A stretch of 64,000 nt of DNA from Cyanobacteria bacterium REEB417 (GCA_018970945.1 JAGWVJ010000006.1:1-64000); one strand, 5' to 3'; numbered from the stretch's first letter, positions 16,114-26,224 are shown. The notes: generated by a model not told the origin, from the sequence alone. A program made the numbers and translations.

Positions 16114-17731
16114 TTGCGTGGCCCCAGCGCCGGGCCAGGGGTGGATCCAGCACATGGGCGCGCACACCGCTGAGCTTGCGCACCTGGGGAGAGAGCAGCA
16201 GCGGCTGCTCCAGCCCCTTGAGAAATTCAAGGGTGAGCAACAACAGCAGCGATTGGGCTTTGCGTGGTTCGATGCCGACCAGGTCATCGCCGAGACGAAA
16301 CAGGGCCTGGTCGTTGGCCGGCACCCGCACCGGTGAAAAATGGCTGCCGCCTTCGAGCAGCACCAGGCGGCTGCGCGGATGGCTCTGGCTGCTGAACACG
16401 GCCAGTTGCTCCACCAGCGGCGGGGTGATCAGGTCGAGGCTGCCGCCCACCAGCAGCAGGGGCGCCTTGAGATCCTCCAGGCCGCGACTGGGCCACAGCA
16501 AGCTGCCGAAGCCGTTGTAGGCCACGATCGCGGCCACGGGTGTGCCCGGCGACGGTGCCGGGCGGCGGCCGCTGCGGCCCTGGGGCAGCTGGCATTGCAG
16601 CAGCCGCGACAGGTTCGACAGGGGCAGGCGGCGCAGGGCCTGCCGGCAGCGCCGGCCCAGGCCATCCTCGGGCGTGAGTCCTGCAGCCATCAGTGCGGTC
16701 AGCCCACCCAGGGAATGCCCCATGAGCACCACCGGCGCGCCAGCTGGTGCGCCCAGGGCCGGCAGCTGCCCCTGCCGCTGGGCCTGAAGCACTGCCTCCC
16801 CATCGGCGAGGCGCTGGGCCAGGCTTTCACTGCCCGGGGGTGGCTGCTGGCCGATCAGGGAGGCCTGCAAGGCGGCTTCGTTGCTGCCGGGGTGGTCGAG
16901 CACCACCACGGGCCAACCCCATTGGGCCAGGCTGGCCGCCAGCCAGCTCAGCTGCCCGCTGCTGCCGCCGAGGCCCGGCATCAACAGGATCCAGGGCCCC
17001 CGCACCCTGCCCTGGCTGGGCCAGATCTGCAGCGGCAACGGTTCACGTCGGTGGTTGACGGCCAACGCCGTTGCCACGAGCGGGCCCCGTTGCCGTTCGC
17101 TCAGGGTCAGGGGGCTCGATTGCCGCTGGGGTAGCCCCAGGCCATCGAGCCGGCGCAGTGCCAGCTGCTGCAGCTCCAGCTGCCGGCGCCACTGCTGGGC
17201 CAGCTCGATCACCCCGTCGAGCTTCAGGCTCACCCGCTCAGCGGGAAGCGTCCGCAGCAGCTCGAGCAGCGTCACCTGCCGCTGGCGGCTCAGCAGGTCA
17301 TCGAGACTCCGGCGCAGCATGCCTGCCGTCGCGACCTCCGGGGCAGAGGTGGTCGGCAGCCCGGCCTGGCTTGGGCTCAGCAGGGCGGCGATCTCATTGA
17401 TCAGCGGTTCGCCGGTCCAGCTGTTAAGCAGCTGGCTGGCCAGGCTCTGGTCGCGCAGAAACGGCTCCCGCAGCAGCTGCACCAGGGTGCTGCGGCTGCG
17501 TTGATCCAGGAGCCCCAGCCAGACCCCCAGCTCGCTGCGGTCGCGGGCGGGATCCCGACTCCAGGCCTCCAGCGCCTTGAGGTCGATTGGCACACTCAGG
17601 CCGTCGAGCTGCACCTGAAGCACCTCGGCTGCCCGCAGCGGCAGGGCCGTGCCACTCACCAGCAGACTGGCGAGTGCAGCGGCGATGGGGCGGTGGGCTC
17701 TTGATGGAGGCACGGGCAGGGGCCAGCACAC
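16058..17731 (-). CDS. alpha/beta hydrolase with DUF1400 domain
   Basis: About 557 residues. A signal peptide (roughly residues 14-34) is followed by a cyanobacterial DUF1400 region (LQVQLDGLSVPIDLKALEAW) and an alpha/beta hydrolase domain. That domain has the nucleophile elbow GHSLGG near residue 337, an oxyanion-region LLMPGLGGSSGQ near 240, a possible acid in GGSLDLITPP and a possible histidine in EGGSHFSP. It is probably an exported lipase or esterase of unknown substrate. The start is uncertain: ATG at 17731 or GTG at 17713. The 5' end overlaps the divergent MFS gene and the 3' end overlaps the ABC permease gene. Confidence 0.78.
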   Translation of the reverse strand: MCWPLPVPPSRAHRPIAAALASLLVSGTALPLRAAEVLQVQLDGLSVPIDLKALEAWSRDPARDRSELGVWLGLLDQRSRSTLVQLLREPFLRDQSLASQLLNSWTGEPLINEIAALLSPSQAGLPTTSAPEVATAGMLRRSLDDLLSRQRQVTLLELLRTLPAERVSLKLDGVIELAQQWRRQLELQQLALRRLDGLGLPQRQSSPLTLSERQRGPLVATALAVNHRREPLPLQIWPSQGRVRGPWILLMPGLGGSSGQLSWLAASLAQWGWPVVVLDHPGSNEAALQASLIGQQPPPGSESLAQRLADGEAVLQAQRQGQLPALGAPAGAPVVLMGHSLGGLTALMAAGLTPEDGLGRRCRQALRRLPLSNLSRLLQCQLPQGRSGRRPAPSPGTPVAAIVAYNGFGSLLWPSRGLEDLKAPLLLVGGSLDLITPPLVEQLAVFSSQSHPRSRLVLLEGGSHFSPVRVPANDQALFRLGDDLVGIEPRKAQSLLLLLTLEFLKGLEQPLLLSPQVRKLSGVRAHVLDPPLARRWGHAIRTQDGDPARPPARRPTP

Positions 17732-19044
17732 ACGCGTCCTGGTGGAGCCAGTTTCCCCCGTCGTTGCTCCGGGTGTCGCTGGTGCGTCTGGTGGGTTCCA
17801 TCGGCGCCGGCGGCGTGCTCTATCTGACGCCCCTGGTGTTTCACCGCGCCGACTTCAGTGCCAGCAGCATCACCGAAGGTGTGGCACTGGCTGCCGTGGC
17901 CGGAACCGCGGGCCGATTTGCCAGTGGCTGGCTGCTGGATCGCGGCCTGCGCTGTTCGCTGCCGGTGTTGTTGGCGGTGCTGTTGGCCCTGGCCGGGGAT
18001 CTGCAGCTGATCACGGCCCACACCGTTGCGGCCTATGTGCGCGGCCAGCTGCTGCAGGGCGTCGCCATGGGCCTGTACTGGCCGGCGATCGAACTGGCGG
18101 TCTCCGCCACGGCCGGGGCTCTGGGGTCGCCGCGGGGGTATGCCCTGGCCCGAACCGCCGACGCCCTGGGCATCGCCGTCGGCGCCCTGCTGGGGGCCCT
18201 GCTGGCGGCGATCGGGCCCTTGCGGGGCATCTACGGCGTCGACCTGGCCTGCCTTGTGGTGATGGGGCTGCTGCTGTTGCTGGCCCCCCTGCCCCCGGGG
18301 CGAGGCGCCAGCAACAGCAAACCGGGCGGTGCCGTGCAGTGGGGGCGCTGGTTGCCGGCCCTGCTGCCGATTCTGTTGATCTCGGTGGTGGCCACCGCCG
18401 TGCCGGTGCTGATGCAGAGCGCGCTACCCCTCGATCTGGTGCGCGGCAGCCTGCAGCGTCGCGGCCTGCCTGAAGCCTCGGGCGCCCTGCTGATTGGGGG
18501 GCAGCTGGCGTTGCTGCTGCTGATTCAGTGGCCCCTCGGGCGGTGGCTGGCCGAGCGACCAGTGCACGTGGGCCTGCGGCTCAGCCTGGTGGCCTTCGCC
18601 GCCGGTGCCCTGCTGCTGGCGCTCAGCGGTTTCAGCGCCGGCGCGGGGCTGGCCCTGGTGCTGCTGGCCCAGGTGCCCCTGGCCGTGGGTCTGGCGGCGT
18701 TCCTGCCGACTGCGACCGAAGCGGTGGTCGAGCTCAGCCCGCCGGCCCATCAGGGGCTGGCCATGGCGCTGTTTTCTCAGTGCTTCGCGGTCAGTGCCTT
18801 TGCCGCGCCCCTGTTGGCGGGTCGGCTGCTCGATGGCCAGGGCCATGGTGCCGGCGTCTGGTTGCTGCTGTTCGTGGCGGTGCTGCTGGGCCTGCCATTG
18901 GTCAACCGCATTGCCAGCCAGCAACGCCGTCGCCTGCTGGCGGTGCTGAGCGGCGCCGGGGGAGGCGATGACAACCTCGACGAGACGCCCGAAGTTCTCT
19001 ACAGGCTTGGACCACCGGCGGGTGGTTCAGACCCCTTGTCCTGA
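17704..19044 (+). CDS. MFS transporter
   Basis: About 446 residues and roughly 12 hydrophobic segments with an MFS layout: two six-helix halves separated by a Pro/Gly/Arg-rich loop near residue 200 (PLPPGRGASNSKPGG). Short charged loops such as GRFASGWLLDRGLR between helices 2 and 3 resemble MFS motif A. The substrate is unknown; it could export drugs or metabolites. The ATG at 17704 places about 20 polar residues before the first helix; a TTG at 17764 would start nearer to it. The gene overlaps the divergent DUF1400 5' end by 28 bp and the convergent small gene by 46 bp. Confidence 0.8.
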   Translation: MEARAGASTHASWWSQFPPSLLRVSLVRLVGSIGAGGVLYLTPLVFHRADFSASSITEGVALAAVAGTAGRFASGWLLDRGLRCSLPVLLAVLLALAGDLQLITAHTVAAYVRGQLLQGVAMGLYWPAIELAVSATAGALGSPRGYALARTADALGIAVGALLGALLAAIGPLRGIYGVDLACLVVMGLLLLLAPLPPGRGASNSKPGGAVQWGRWLPALLPILLISVVATAVPVLMQSALPLDLVRGSLQRRGLPEASGALLIGGQLALLLLIQWPLGRWLAERPVHVGLRLSLVAFAAGALLLALSGFSAGAGLALVLLAQVPLAVGLAAFLPTATEAVVELSPPAHQGLAMALFSQCFAVSAFAAPLLAGRLLDGQGHGAGVWLLLFVAVLLGLPLVNRIASQQRRRLLAVLSGAGGGDDNLDETPEVLYRLGPPAGGSDPLS

Positions 19045-19196
19045 ACCCATGCCTCCTGGGGCAGGGGTTCGGTGCCGTATTCCCAGTCGTCGTAGTCGGG
19101 ATCGTTGCGGATCTGCTGGTGCAGCTGCTTCTGCACCGCAAAGTCGTGGGGTTGGCTGATGTCTTCGTCAGGCCCGGAGGGCTGCTGAACCGTCAT
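18999..19196 (-). CDS. small acidic protein, unknown
   Basis: About 65 residues, acidic and hydrophilic, with a Gln/His-rich helix (FAVQKQLHQQIRNDP) followed by a distinctive DYDDWEYG motif. No signal or membrane segment is seen. The ATG at 19196 is preferred; an ATG eight codons upstream is possible. The 3' end overlaps the MFS gene by 46 bp in convergent orientation. I do not recognise a family, but the composition is unlike a random shadow frame and it has its own start in the gap before ychF. Confidence 0.5.
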   Translation of the reverse strand: MTVQQPSGPDEDISQPHDFAVQKQLHQQIRNDPDYDDWEYGTEPLPQEAWVQDKGSEPPAGGPSL

Positions 19197-19323
19197 GCCG
19201 GAGAGTTGGGCTGCAGCCATTCTGGGGCAGCCCCAGGCGGGTCGGTTCAGGCCGGTGGGTCGAGCAGCGGGGCGCTGGCAACGAGGACGGGTCTCGAGAT
19301 CTCTGCAATCAGAACCTCAACGA

Positions 19324-20415
<1,092 letters not shown>

Positions 20416-20471
20416 GGCCAGAATCTACGGGGGGCACCACCCCACAGGCTGCCGCCCCGACCGCGAGACTG

Positions 20472-21677
20472 GTGCAAGCCGCCCTGCGGGTCATTCCTGC
20501 CTTGACCTCTCCAAAGCCCACCAATCCCTCCTCCAGACCCCTGGCGGCCGTGGGCAGCCCCGCGCAACCTGCCCGTGCCCTTTGGCAGCGCCGCCGGCTC
20601 TGGATCGGTGTCGGCGCCACGGCCGTGGTGCTGCTGGGCGCGGGGGCGATGCAGTGGAACCGCGGCAACGCCCAGAAGGCCTCGTTGGCCCGCTACACCG
20701 TGCTGGCGCAGCGGGGCAGCCTGCCCGGGGTGATCTCGGCCACCGGCGAGCTTGATGCGATCGAGCGCGTCAACGTGAGCCCCAAGCGCCAGGGGATTCT
20801 CGAGCAACTGTTTGTCGATGAAGGGGATCGGGTGCGCCGCGGTCAGGCGCTGGCCCGCATGGATTCAGGCGATCTCACCGACCGCCGTCAGGAACTGCAG
20901 GCCAATGTGCGCTCGGCCCAGGCCAACCTGCAGCGCAGCCGCAGCGAATGGCAGCGCCGGCGCCAGTTGTTTGCCAACGGCGCCATCAGTGCCGATGACT
21001 ACAACCGCGCCTACGCGGCCTACCGGGTTGACCTTGAGGCCCTCAGCGCCGCCCGCGAGCGGCTCCAGCAGCGGGCTGTCGAGCAGGATGATCTGGTGGT
21101 GCGGGCCCCCTTTGACGGTCTGATCAGCCAGCGTTACGCCGATCGCGGTGCCTTTGTGACGCCGACCACCACCGCTTCCTCCAGCCTGGGGGCCACCAGC
21201 TCCTCGATCGTTGAGGTGGCCCGTGGTCTGGAGGTTGTCGCCAAGGTGCCCGAGAGCGATGTGGGCCGCCTGCGTCTGGGCCAGACCGCCAGCGTGCAGG
21301 TCGATGCCTTTCCCGACCAGCGCTTTGCGGCGCGGATCCGCCAGATCGCACCGCGGGCGATCAAGACCAACAACGTCAATTCATTCGAGGTCAAACTCGC
21401 CTTTGTGCAGCCCATGACCCAGCTGCGCATCGGCATGACCGCCGAAATCGATTTTCAGATCGGCAGGGTGCCGCCCCAGACCCTGGTGCCCACCGTGGCG
21501 GTCGTCACCGAAGACGGCCGCCCTGGGGTGCTGCTGGTGGACAAGGGCAATCAGCCCAGGTTTCAGCCGGTGGAGCTGGGCATGAGCAGCGGCCGCAGCA
21601 CCCAGATCCTCAGTGGCCTGTCAGAGGGAACCCGGGTGTTCATCGACTTGCCGCCCTGGGCCAAGAAGAAGCGCTGA
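20472..21677 (+). CDS. efflux transporter periplasmic adaptor (HlyD/MacA type)
   Basis: About 401 residues. After a 30-residue cytoplasmic leader comes one membrane helix (about residues 39-55). Then come the lipoyl half-motif VSPKRQGILEQLFVDEGDRVRRGQ, a long helical hairpin (QANLQRSRSEWQRRRQLF), the second lipoyl half APFDGLISQRYADRGAFV and beta-barrel domains. It would bridge an inner-membrane ABC or RND pump to the outer membrane. No pump gene is adjacent, so the partner is encoded elsewhere (DevBCA- or MacB-like pumps are candidates). A GTG at 20472 is the first start; a shorter leader is possible. Confidence 0.85.
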   Translation: MQAALRVIPALTSPKPTNPSSRPLAAVGSPAQPARALWQRRRLWIGVGATAVVLLGAGAMQWNRGNAQKASLARYTVLAQRGSLPGVISATGELDAIERVNVSPKRQGILEQLFVDEGDRVRRGQALARMDSGDLTDRRQELQANVRSAQANLQRSRSEWQRRRQLFANGAISADDYNRAYAAYRVDLEALSAARERLQQRAVEQDDLVVRAPFDGLISQRYADRGAFVTPTTTASSSLGATSSSIVEVARGLEVVAKVPESDVGRLRLGQTASVQVDAFPDQRFAARIRQIAPRAIKTNNVNSFEVKLAFVQPMTQLRIGMTAEIDFQIGRVPPQTLVPTVAVVTEDGRPGVLLVDKGNQPRFQPVELGMSSGRSTQILSGLSEGTRVFIDLPPWAKKKR

Positions 21678-21717
21678 GGCAGCAACCCCTCAAGCTTGTC
21701 CTGGGTCACGATCGGGG

Positions 21718-22872
21718 TCAGCCGCAGGGGGCGTTGAGCAGATGGCGTGCCGCCTCCACAATGCGGCCGCTGGCCAGGCCATCTCCAAAGGGGTTGTGGG
21801 CCCGGGCCATGGTGTCGTAGGCAGCAGGATCGTCGAGCAGGCGCGCAGCTTCGTTGACGATTGTGGCCGAATCGGTGCCCACCAGCCGGGCCGTGCCCGC
21901 GTCGACCGCTTCGGGCCTCTCGGTGGTGCGGCGCAGCACCAGCACGGGTTTGCCAAGGGCTGGGGCCTCTTCCTGCAGACCGCCCGAGTCGCTAAGCACC
22001 AGGGTGCATTCGCGCATGGCCGCCACCAGGCGGTCGTAGTCGAGCGGTTCGCACAGGTGGGCGCGGGGATGCTCGCCCAGCAGTGCCTGCAGCGGTTCGC
22101 GCACGGTGGGGTTGCGGTGCAGTGGCAGCAGGATCGCCACGTCGTCGTAGCGATGCAGCAGCTGCAGCAGGCCGTTGCCGATGCTCTGCAGGCGTTCGCC
22201 CCAGTTTTCACGGCGGTGCACGGTCACCAGAATCAGCCGCTGCCGGGCCGCATCAAAGCCCTCCAGGGCAAACGGGGCCGCCTGCTGCGCCATCAGCAGC
22301 AGGGCGTCGATCACCGTGTTGCCGGTCGTGAGGATCTCACCGACCACCCCCGAGGCGCGGCAGTTGGCCGCTGAGCGCTCGGTGGGGGCAAAGTGCAGCT
22401 GGGCCAGCTGGGAGATCAGTCGCCGATTGGCTTCTTCAGGGAAGGGGTCCAGCAGGTTGTCGGTGCGAAGACCCGCTTCCACATGTCCAACTGGAATCTG
22501 CTCATAGAACGCTGCCAGGGCCGCCGCAAAGGCGGTGGTGGTGTCCCCCTGAACCAGCACCAGGTCCGGCCGGTGGCTGGCGAACTCCTGCTTGAGGCCC
22601 TCGAGCGCGGCGCAGGTGATGTGGGTGAGGGTCTGCTGGGGGGCCATCAAAGCCAGGTCGTGGTCGGCTCTGATGCCGAACAGCTCCATGACCTGCGTCA
22701 CCATTTCGCGGTGCTGGCCCGTGAGCACCACCCGGGTGGTGAACGCGGGATCCTTCTGAAAGGCCTGGATCACCGGCGCCAGCTTGATCGCCTCGGGCCG
22801 GGTGCCCAGCACGATCGTCACCAGGGGAAGGGGCTTCAAGGCGTGGCGGCCGTGCTCAGGCCACTGTGTCAT
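21718..22872 (-). CDS. wecB: UDP-N-acetylglucosamine 2-epimerase
   Basis: About 384 residues. It begins VTIVLGTRPEAIKLAPVIQA and has QGDTTTAFAAALAAFYEQIPVGHVEAGLRT, EEANRRLISQLAQLHFAPTE and a nucleotide-binding SDSGGLQEEAPALGKPVLVLR segment. This is the GT-B-fold non-hydrolysing epimerase. It interconverts UDP-GlcNAc and UDP-ManNAc for surface polysaccharide. The ATG at 22872 is chosen; an upstream in-frame start would add 16 residues with no family similarity. It is divergent from the PilT-type gene across a repeat-bearing 101-bp gap. Confidence 0.93.
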   Translation of the reverse strand: MTQWPEHGRHALKPLPLVTIVLGTRPEAIKLAPVIQAFQKDPAFTTRVVLTGQHREMVTQVMELFGIRADHDLALMAPQQTLTHITCAALEGLKQEFASHRPDLVLVQGDTTTAFAAALAAFYEQIPVGHVEAGLRTDNLLDPFPEEANRRLISQLAQLHFAPTERSAANCRASGVVGEILTTGNTVIDALLLMAQQAAPFALEGFDAARQRLILVTVHRRENWGERLQSIGNGLLQLLHRYDDVAILLPLHRNPTVREPLQALLGEHPRAHLCEPLDYDRLVAAMRECTLVLSDSGGLQEEAPALGKPVLVLRRTTERPEAVDAGTARLVGTDSATIVNEAARLLDDPAAYDTMARAHNPFGDGLASGRIVEAARHLLNAPCG

Positions 22873-22914
22873 GGGACTGGAGCATCGGACAGGCCGCTGA
22901 AGCTGTTCTGCCCG

Positions 22915-22948
22915 TGACACGCTGCCAATGACACGCTGCTAATGACAA
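22915..22948. repeat. 14-bp direct repeat, two and a half copies, in the wecB/pilT gap
   Basis: Units tgacacgctgccaa (22915-22928) and tgacacgctgctaa (22929-22942) differ at one base, and a truncated third copy tgacaa follows (22943-22948). The spacing is about 1.3 helix turns. It sits between divergent starts, so it may be an operator or simple slippage. Confidence 0.8.
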
Positions 22949-22973
22949 GAGCCGGCCGCGGCGCGAAGCTGGG

Positions 22974-24170
22974 GTGCCGCCGCCGTTGGCCGCAGCGATG
23001 ACGCCGCCGGAGTCTCCCAGCCTGTTTCCGCGCACCAGCCCATTCCCGGCGGGGGGCCACCCGGCTGCGTCCGTGCCTGCTGCGCCTGCGGCTGTTGCCC
23101 CAGCTCCCGCCTCAGTCGCGCTCGAGGCGATCGTGCGCATCGCCCACGAACAGGGCCATTCCGATGTGCATCTGGGCATCGGCGAGGAGCCCCGCTATCG
23201 CAGCCGCGGCGAAATGCTGTGCAGCGGTCTGCCGGTGACCGATGCCGCGACCTTTGCGCGATGGCTGCGGGAACTGCTCAGCCCGGCCGAGATCGATCGG
23301 TTTCAGCGCGAGCTCGAGTACGACGGATCCCACGCCTTCAGCTTCGTACGGGTGCGCTTCAACCTGCTCGATTCGCTGCGGGGCCAGGCCATGGTGCTGC
23401 GGCTGATTCCCCGGCAGATCGCCAGCCTTGAGGACCTCAACCTGCCGGAGGTGCTCAAGGAGCTGGCCGCCCGGCCCAAGGGGCTGGTTCTGGTGACCGG
23501 ACCCACGGGCTCCGGCAAGAGCACCACCCTGGCGGCCATGGTCGACTGGATCAACACCAACCTCGCGCGCCACATCCTCACCATCGAGGATCCCGTTGAA
23601 TTCGTGCACGAGAGCCGCCGTTCCCTGGTGCGTCAACGGGAGGTCGGGCAGCACACCCGGCAGTTTCACCAGGCCCTGCGCTCGGCGCTGCGCGAAGACC
23701 CCGATGTGATCCTGATCGGTGAAATTCGCGATCAGGACACCCTCGCCACCGCGATCGAGGCGTCCCAGACCGGCCACCTGGTGTTCGGCACCCTGCACAC
23801 CAACTCGGCTGTCAAGACGATCGAGCGCATCCTGGGTCTGGTGCCGCCGGCCGAGCAGGAGGCCATGCGCCGCGCCGTGTCCGAGGTGTTGCTGGGGGTT
23901 GTGGCGCAGGGGTTGCTGCGCTCCAGCGATGGCAAGCGCTGCGCCTTTCACGACATTCTGATCAACACGGATGCGTGCAAGGACTACATCGTGCGGGGTG
24001 AGCTCGAGGCGATCGAAGAGATCATGGGTCGCAGCGGCTTCGACGGCATGCAGACCGCCAATCAGGCGCTGCAGCGGTTGGTCGAGGGGGGGCTCTGCAG
24101 TGCCGACGACGCCCTGGCCCAGAGCCTGCGGCCCAATGAACTGGCGCAGGCCCTGCGGGGCCGCATCTGA
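22974..24170 (+). CDS. pilT: PilT-type ATPase
   Basis: About 398 residues. An Ala/Pro-rich leader of some 45 residues precedes the secretion ATPase core: SDVHLGIGEEPRYRSRGEM, Walker A GPTGSGKSTTLAAMVDW near residue 175, the Asp box TIEDPVEFVHE, Walker B DVILIGEIRDQDTLATAIEA near 243 and the His box FGTLHTNSAVKTIERI. PilT powers retraction of type IV pili for twitching or DNA uptake. GTG at 22974 or ATG at 22998 could start it. No other pilus genes are nearby. Confidence 0.9.
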   Translation: MPPPLAAAMTPPESPSLFPRTSPFPAGGHPAASVPAAPAAVAPAPASVALEAIVRIAHEQGHSDVHLGIGEEPRYRSRGEMLCSGLPVTDAATFARWLRELLSPAEIDRFQRELEYDGSHAFSFVRVRFNLLDSLRGQAMVLRLIPRQIASLEDLNLPEVLKELAARPKGLVLVTGPTGSGKSTTLAAMVDWINTNLARHILTIEDPVEFVHESRRSLVRQREVGQHTRQFHQALRSALREDPDVILIGEIRDQDTLATAIEASQTGHLVFGTLHTNSAVKTIERILGLVPPAEQEAMRRAVSEVLLGVVAQGLLRSSDGKRCAFHDILINTDACKDYIVRGELEAIEEIMGRSGFDGMQTANQALQRLVEGGLCSADDALAQSLRPNELAQALRGRI

Positions 24171-24171
24171 T

Positions 24172-24384
24172 TCAGGAGTTGGCCAGCCGGGCGATCAGCA
24201 GCACGCTCAGGCCGACCGAAAGGCCCAACATGGCGAGCCGACCGTTCCAGATTTCGGCCTGGGGTGTGAACCCACGGCGCCAGGCATTGAGCTCAGTGGG
24301 GCTCACCGGTTCCCGCTCCACAGCCGGACCCTGCTCCATAGCCGGACCCTGCTCCATAACCGTTTCCTGCTCGACAGGGGCCAT
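24172..24384 (-). CDS. high-light-inducible protein (HLIP), N-terminally extended
   Basis: 70 residues. The C-terminal half is one transmembrane helix with the chlorophyll-binding HLIP motif EIWNGRLAMLG (ExxNGRxAMxG), preceded by AWRRGFTPQ as in other cyanobacterial HLIPs. These one-helix Lhc relatives bind chlorophyll and carotenoid and protect photosystem assembly under excess light. The N-terminus carries three copies of a hexapeptide ending in P (EQGP, EQGP, EREP), annotated as a DNA repeat. The gene lies tail to tail with pilT, with stops one base apart, and downstream of tsaD on the same strand. Confidence 0.9.
   Translation of the reverse strand: MAPVEQETVMEQGPAMEQGPAVEREPVSPTELNAWRRGFTPQAEIWNGRLAMLGLSVGLSVLLIARLANS
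24307..24360 (-). repeat. three tandem 18-bp units in the HLIP gene
   Basis: Units are 24343-24360, 24325-24342 and 24307-24324 in gene order. The first two differ at two positions in the top strand and encode (V/A)MEQGP; the third is degenerate and encodes AVEREP. The period keeps frame. The repeat lies wholly in the soluble N-terminal extension before the membrane helix. Confidence 0.88.
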
Positions 24385-24420
24385 GGCACTGAAGCCTGGA
24401 TCACCGACACCTTAAACGGA

Positions 24421-25476
24421 TCAGAAAGGTGCTGGGCGTTCCAGCAGCCCTGCCGCCTGCTCGAGCGGCCAGCGGGCAGCAATGCCCAGGTCGATCGGGC
24501 TGTCGCCCCCCTGCCCGAGCCACTGGCATGCGGCGACACCGATCATGGCGGCGTTGTCGGTGCAGTAACTCAGAGGTGCCAGGTGCCAGTGCAGTTGCTG
24601 CTGTGCGCAGGCCTGGCTCAGCAGCGTCCGCAGGCGCCGGTTGGCGGCCACTCCGCCCACCAAGACCAGGGTGTCGAGCCCCTGGTCGCGGGCGCAGCGG
24701 CAGCTGCGTTCAACCAGCACGTCGGCCACCACCTGCTCAAAGCTGGCGGCCAGGTCGGCCAGGGGCAGCGGCGCGCCGCTGTCCTCCAGCGACCGCACCA
24801 GGCGCAGCATGGCGGTCTTGAGACCGCTGAAGCTGAAGTCGTAGGGATAGATCCCGCCCTCAGGCCTGGAGACCTGGCCCTTGGGCAGGGCAAAGCGGCG
24901 GGGGTCGCCCGCGGCGGCGGCCGCTGCGATGGCCGGGCCGCCCGGATACCCGAGCCCCAGCAGCCGCGCCACCTTGTCGAAGGCCTCGCCGGCGGCGTCG
25001 TCGTGGCTGCGGCCCAGGCGGGTGTAAGCACCGGCGGCGTCGACCCTCACCAGTTCGGTGTGGCCGCCGCTCACCAGCAACACCAGATAGGGGGGCTGGG
25101 GTGGGGCCTCGCCCAGCAGGGCCGAGCACAGATGGCCCTCGAGGTGGTGAACGCCCACGAAGGGGCGACCATGCAAGCGCGCCAGGCTGCGGCCTGTGAT
25201 CGAGGCCACCTGCAGGGCGCCCGCCAACCCGGGGGTGACCGTGGCGGCGATGCCATCGAGACCGGCCATGGCCAGACCGCTGCCGACCATGACCTGATCG
25301 ATCAGCTGCGGCAGGGCTTCGACGTGGCGTCTTGAAGCGATTTCGGGTACCACTCCTCCCCATCGGGCATGCTCGGCCACCTGGGAAGCCACGGCGCTGG
25401 CCAGCACCGTGCGATCGCGCACAACGGCCGCTGCCGACTCGTCACAACTTGTTTCGAGGGCCAGAACCGTGGGCAT
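24421..25476 (-). CDS. tsaD: tRNA N6-threonylcarbamoyladenosine transferase
   Basis: 351 residues of the Kae1/TsaD family. It begins [16 protein letters not shown], has the metal site HHLEGH near residues 111-116, then [13 protein letters not shown] and [14 protein letters not shown], and ends with [14 protein letters not shown] followed by a [13 protein letters not shown] block. With TsaB, TsaC and TsaE it makes the t6A37 modification of tRNAs reading ANN codons. The ATG at 25476 is clear. It is divergent from psaF across a 59-bp gap. Confidence 0.96.
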   Translation of the reverse strand: MPTVLALETSCDESAAAVVRDRTVLASAVASQVAEHARWGGVVPEIASRRHVEALPQLIDQVMVGSGLAMAGLDGIAATVTPGLAGALQVASITGRSLARLHGRPFVGVHHLEGHLCSALLGEAPPQPPYLVLLVSGGHTELVRVDAAGAYTRLGRSHDDAAGEAFDKVARLLGLGYPGGPAIAAAAAAGDPRRFALPKGQVSRPEGGIYPYDFSFSGLKTAMLRLVRSLEDSGAPLPLADLAASFEQVVADVLVERSCRCARDQGLDTLVLVGGVAANRRLRTLLSQACAQQQLHWHLAPLSYCTDNAAMIGVAACQWLGQGGDSPIDLGIAARWPLEQAAGLLERPAPF

Positions 25477-25535
25477 TGGATCGGGGCTGCTCCCCTACTG
25501 TCCGCTGGTGACATCCTGCCCTGCGGCTCGATCCG

Positions 25536-26027
25536 ATGCGCCGTCTTCTTCCCCGTCTGTTTGCAGCACTGCTCTCAGTCTTTCTGCTGATCGGTGTGGC
25601 TCCCGCAGCCCACGCCGATGTGGCCGGTCTCACCCCCTGCAGTGAGAGTGCCCGCTTCCAGCAACGGGCCGCTGCGGCCAAGACCGACCAGGCCAAGGCC
25701 CGCTTCGCCATGTACAGCCAGGCTGTCTGCGGTGCTGATGGTCTGCCCCACCTGATCGTTGATGGTCGCTGGACCCATGCCGGTGACTTCATGATTCCCG
25801 GCATTGCGTTCCTCTACATCGCCGGTTGCATCGGCTGGGCCGGTCGCAGCTACATCATTGCGGTGCGCGGTCGTAAGGATGCCGCCATGAGTGAGATCCA
25901 GATCGACCTGCCCCTCGCGCTCAAGTGCACGATCGGTGCAGCGTCCTGGCCCCTTGCTGCCCTGGCCGAATTCAAGGGCGGGAAGCTGCTCGAGGCCGAG
26001 GGCAAAATCACTGTCTCCCCCCGTTGA
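25536..26027 (+). CDS. psaF: photosystem I subunit III (PsaF)
   Basis: 163 residues. A cleavable lumen-targeting signal (hydrophobic core roughly residues 8-22, likely cut after HA) is followed by the mature start DVAGLTPC, a [16 protein letters not shown] helix, KYSQAVCG-like [19 protein letters not shown] and the membrane segment after [20 protein letters not shown]. PsaF is the lumen-side subunit near the plastocyanin/cytochrome c6 docking site of PSI. The ATG at 25536 is clear. psaJ follows 29 bp downstream, the usual psaFJ operon. Confidence 0.97.
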
Positions 26028-26056
26028 TTCAGCTTCGCTCCATCGCCGACTTTCCC

Positions 26057-26173
26057 ATGAAAAAGTTTCTCACCACCGCCCCGGTGTTTGCAGCGATCTG
26101 GTTCACCGTCACCGCCGGGATCATGATCGAATTCAACCGGTTCTTCCCCGATCTGTTGTTCCACCCGCTCTGA
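26057..26173 (+). CDS. psaJ: photosystem I subunit IX (PsaJ)
   Basis: 38 residues and a single membrane helix: [20 protein letters not shown], then [18 protein letters not shown] at the lumen side, matching PsaJ end to end. PsaJ stabilises PsaF and binds chlorophyll at the PSI edge. It is co-transcribed with psaF, and a strong terminator follows about 50 bp downstream. Confidence 0.97.
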
Positions 26174-26224
26174 TCATCGCTCTGGCGACCAGGCCCTGAT
26201 CACCGGGCTGATCCAAGACTGTCG

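Noticed and set aside
19222-19236. Perfect 6-bp hairpin ctgggg-cag-ccccag between ychF and the small acidic gene
   Set aside because: No T-run on either strand and short stem; such hairpins are expected by chance in GC-rich DNA.
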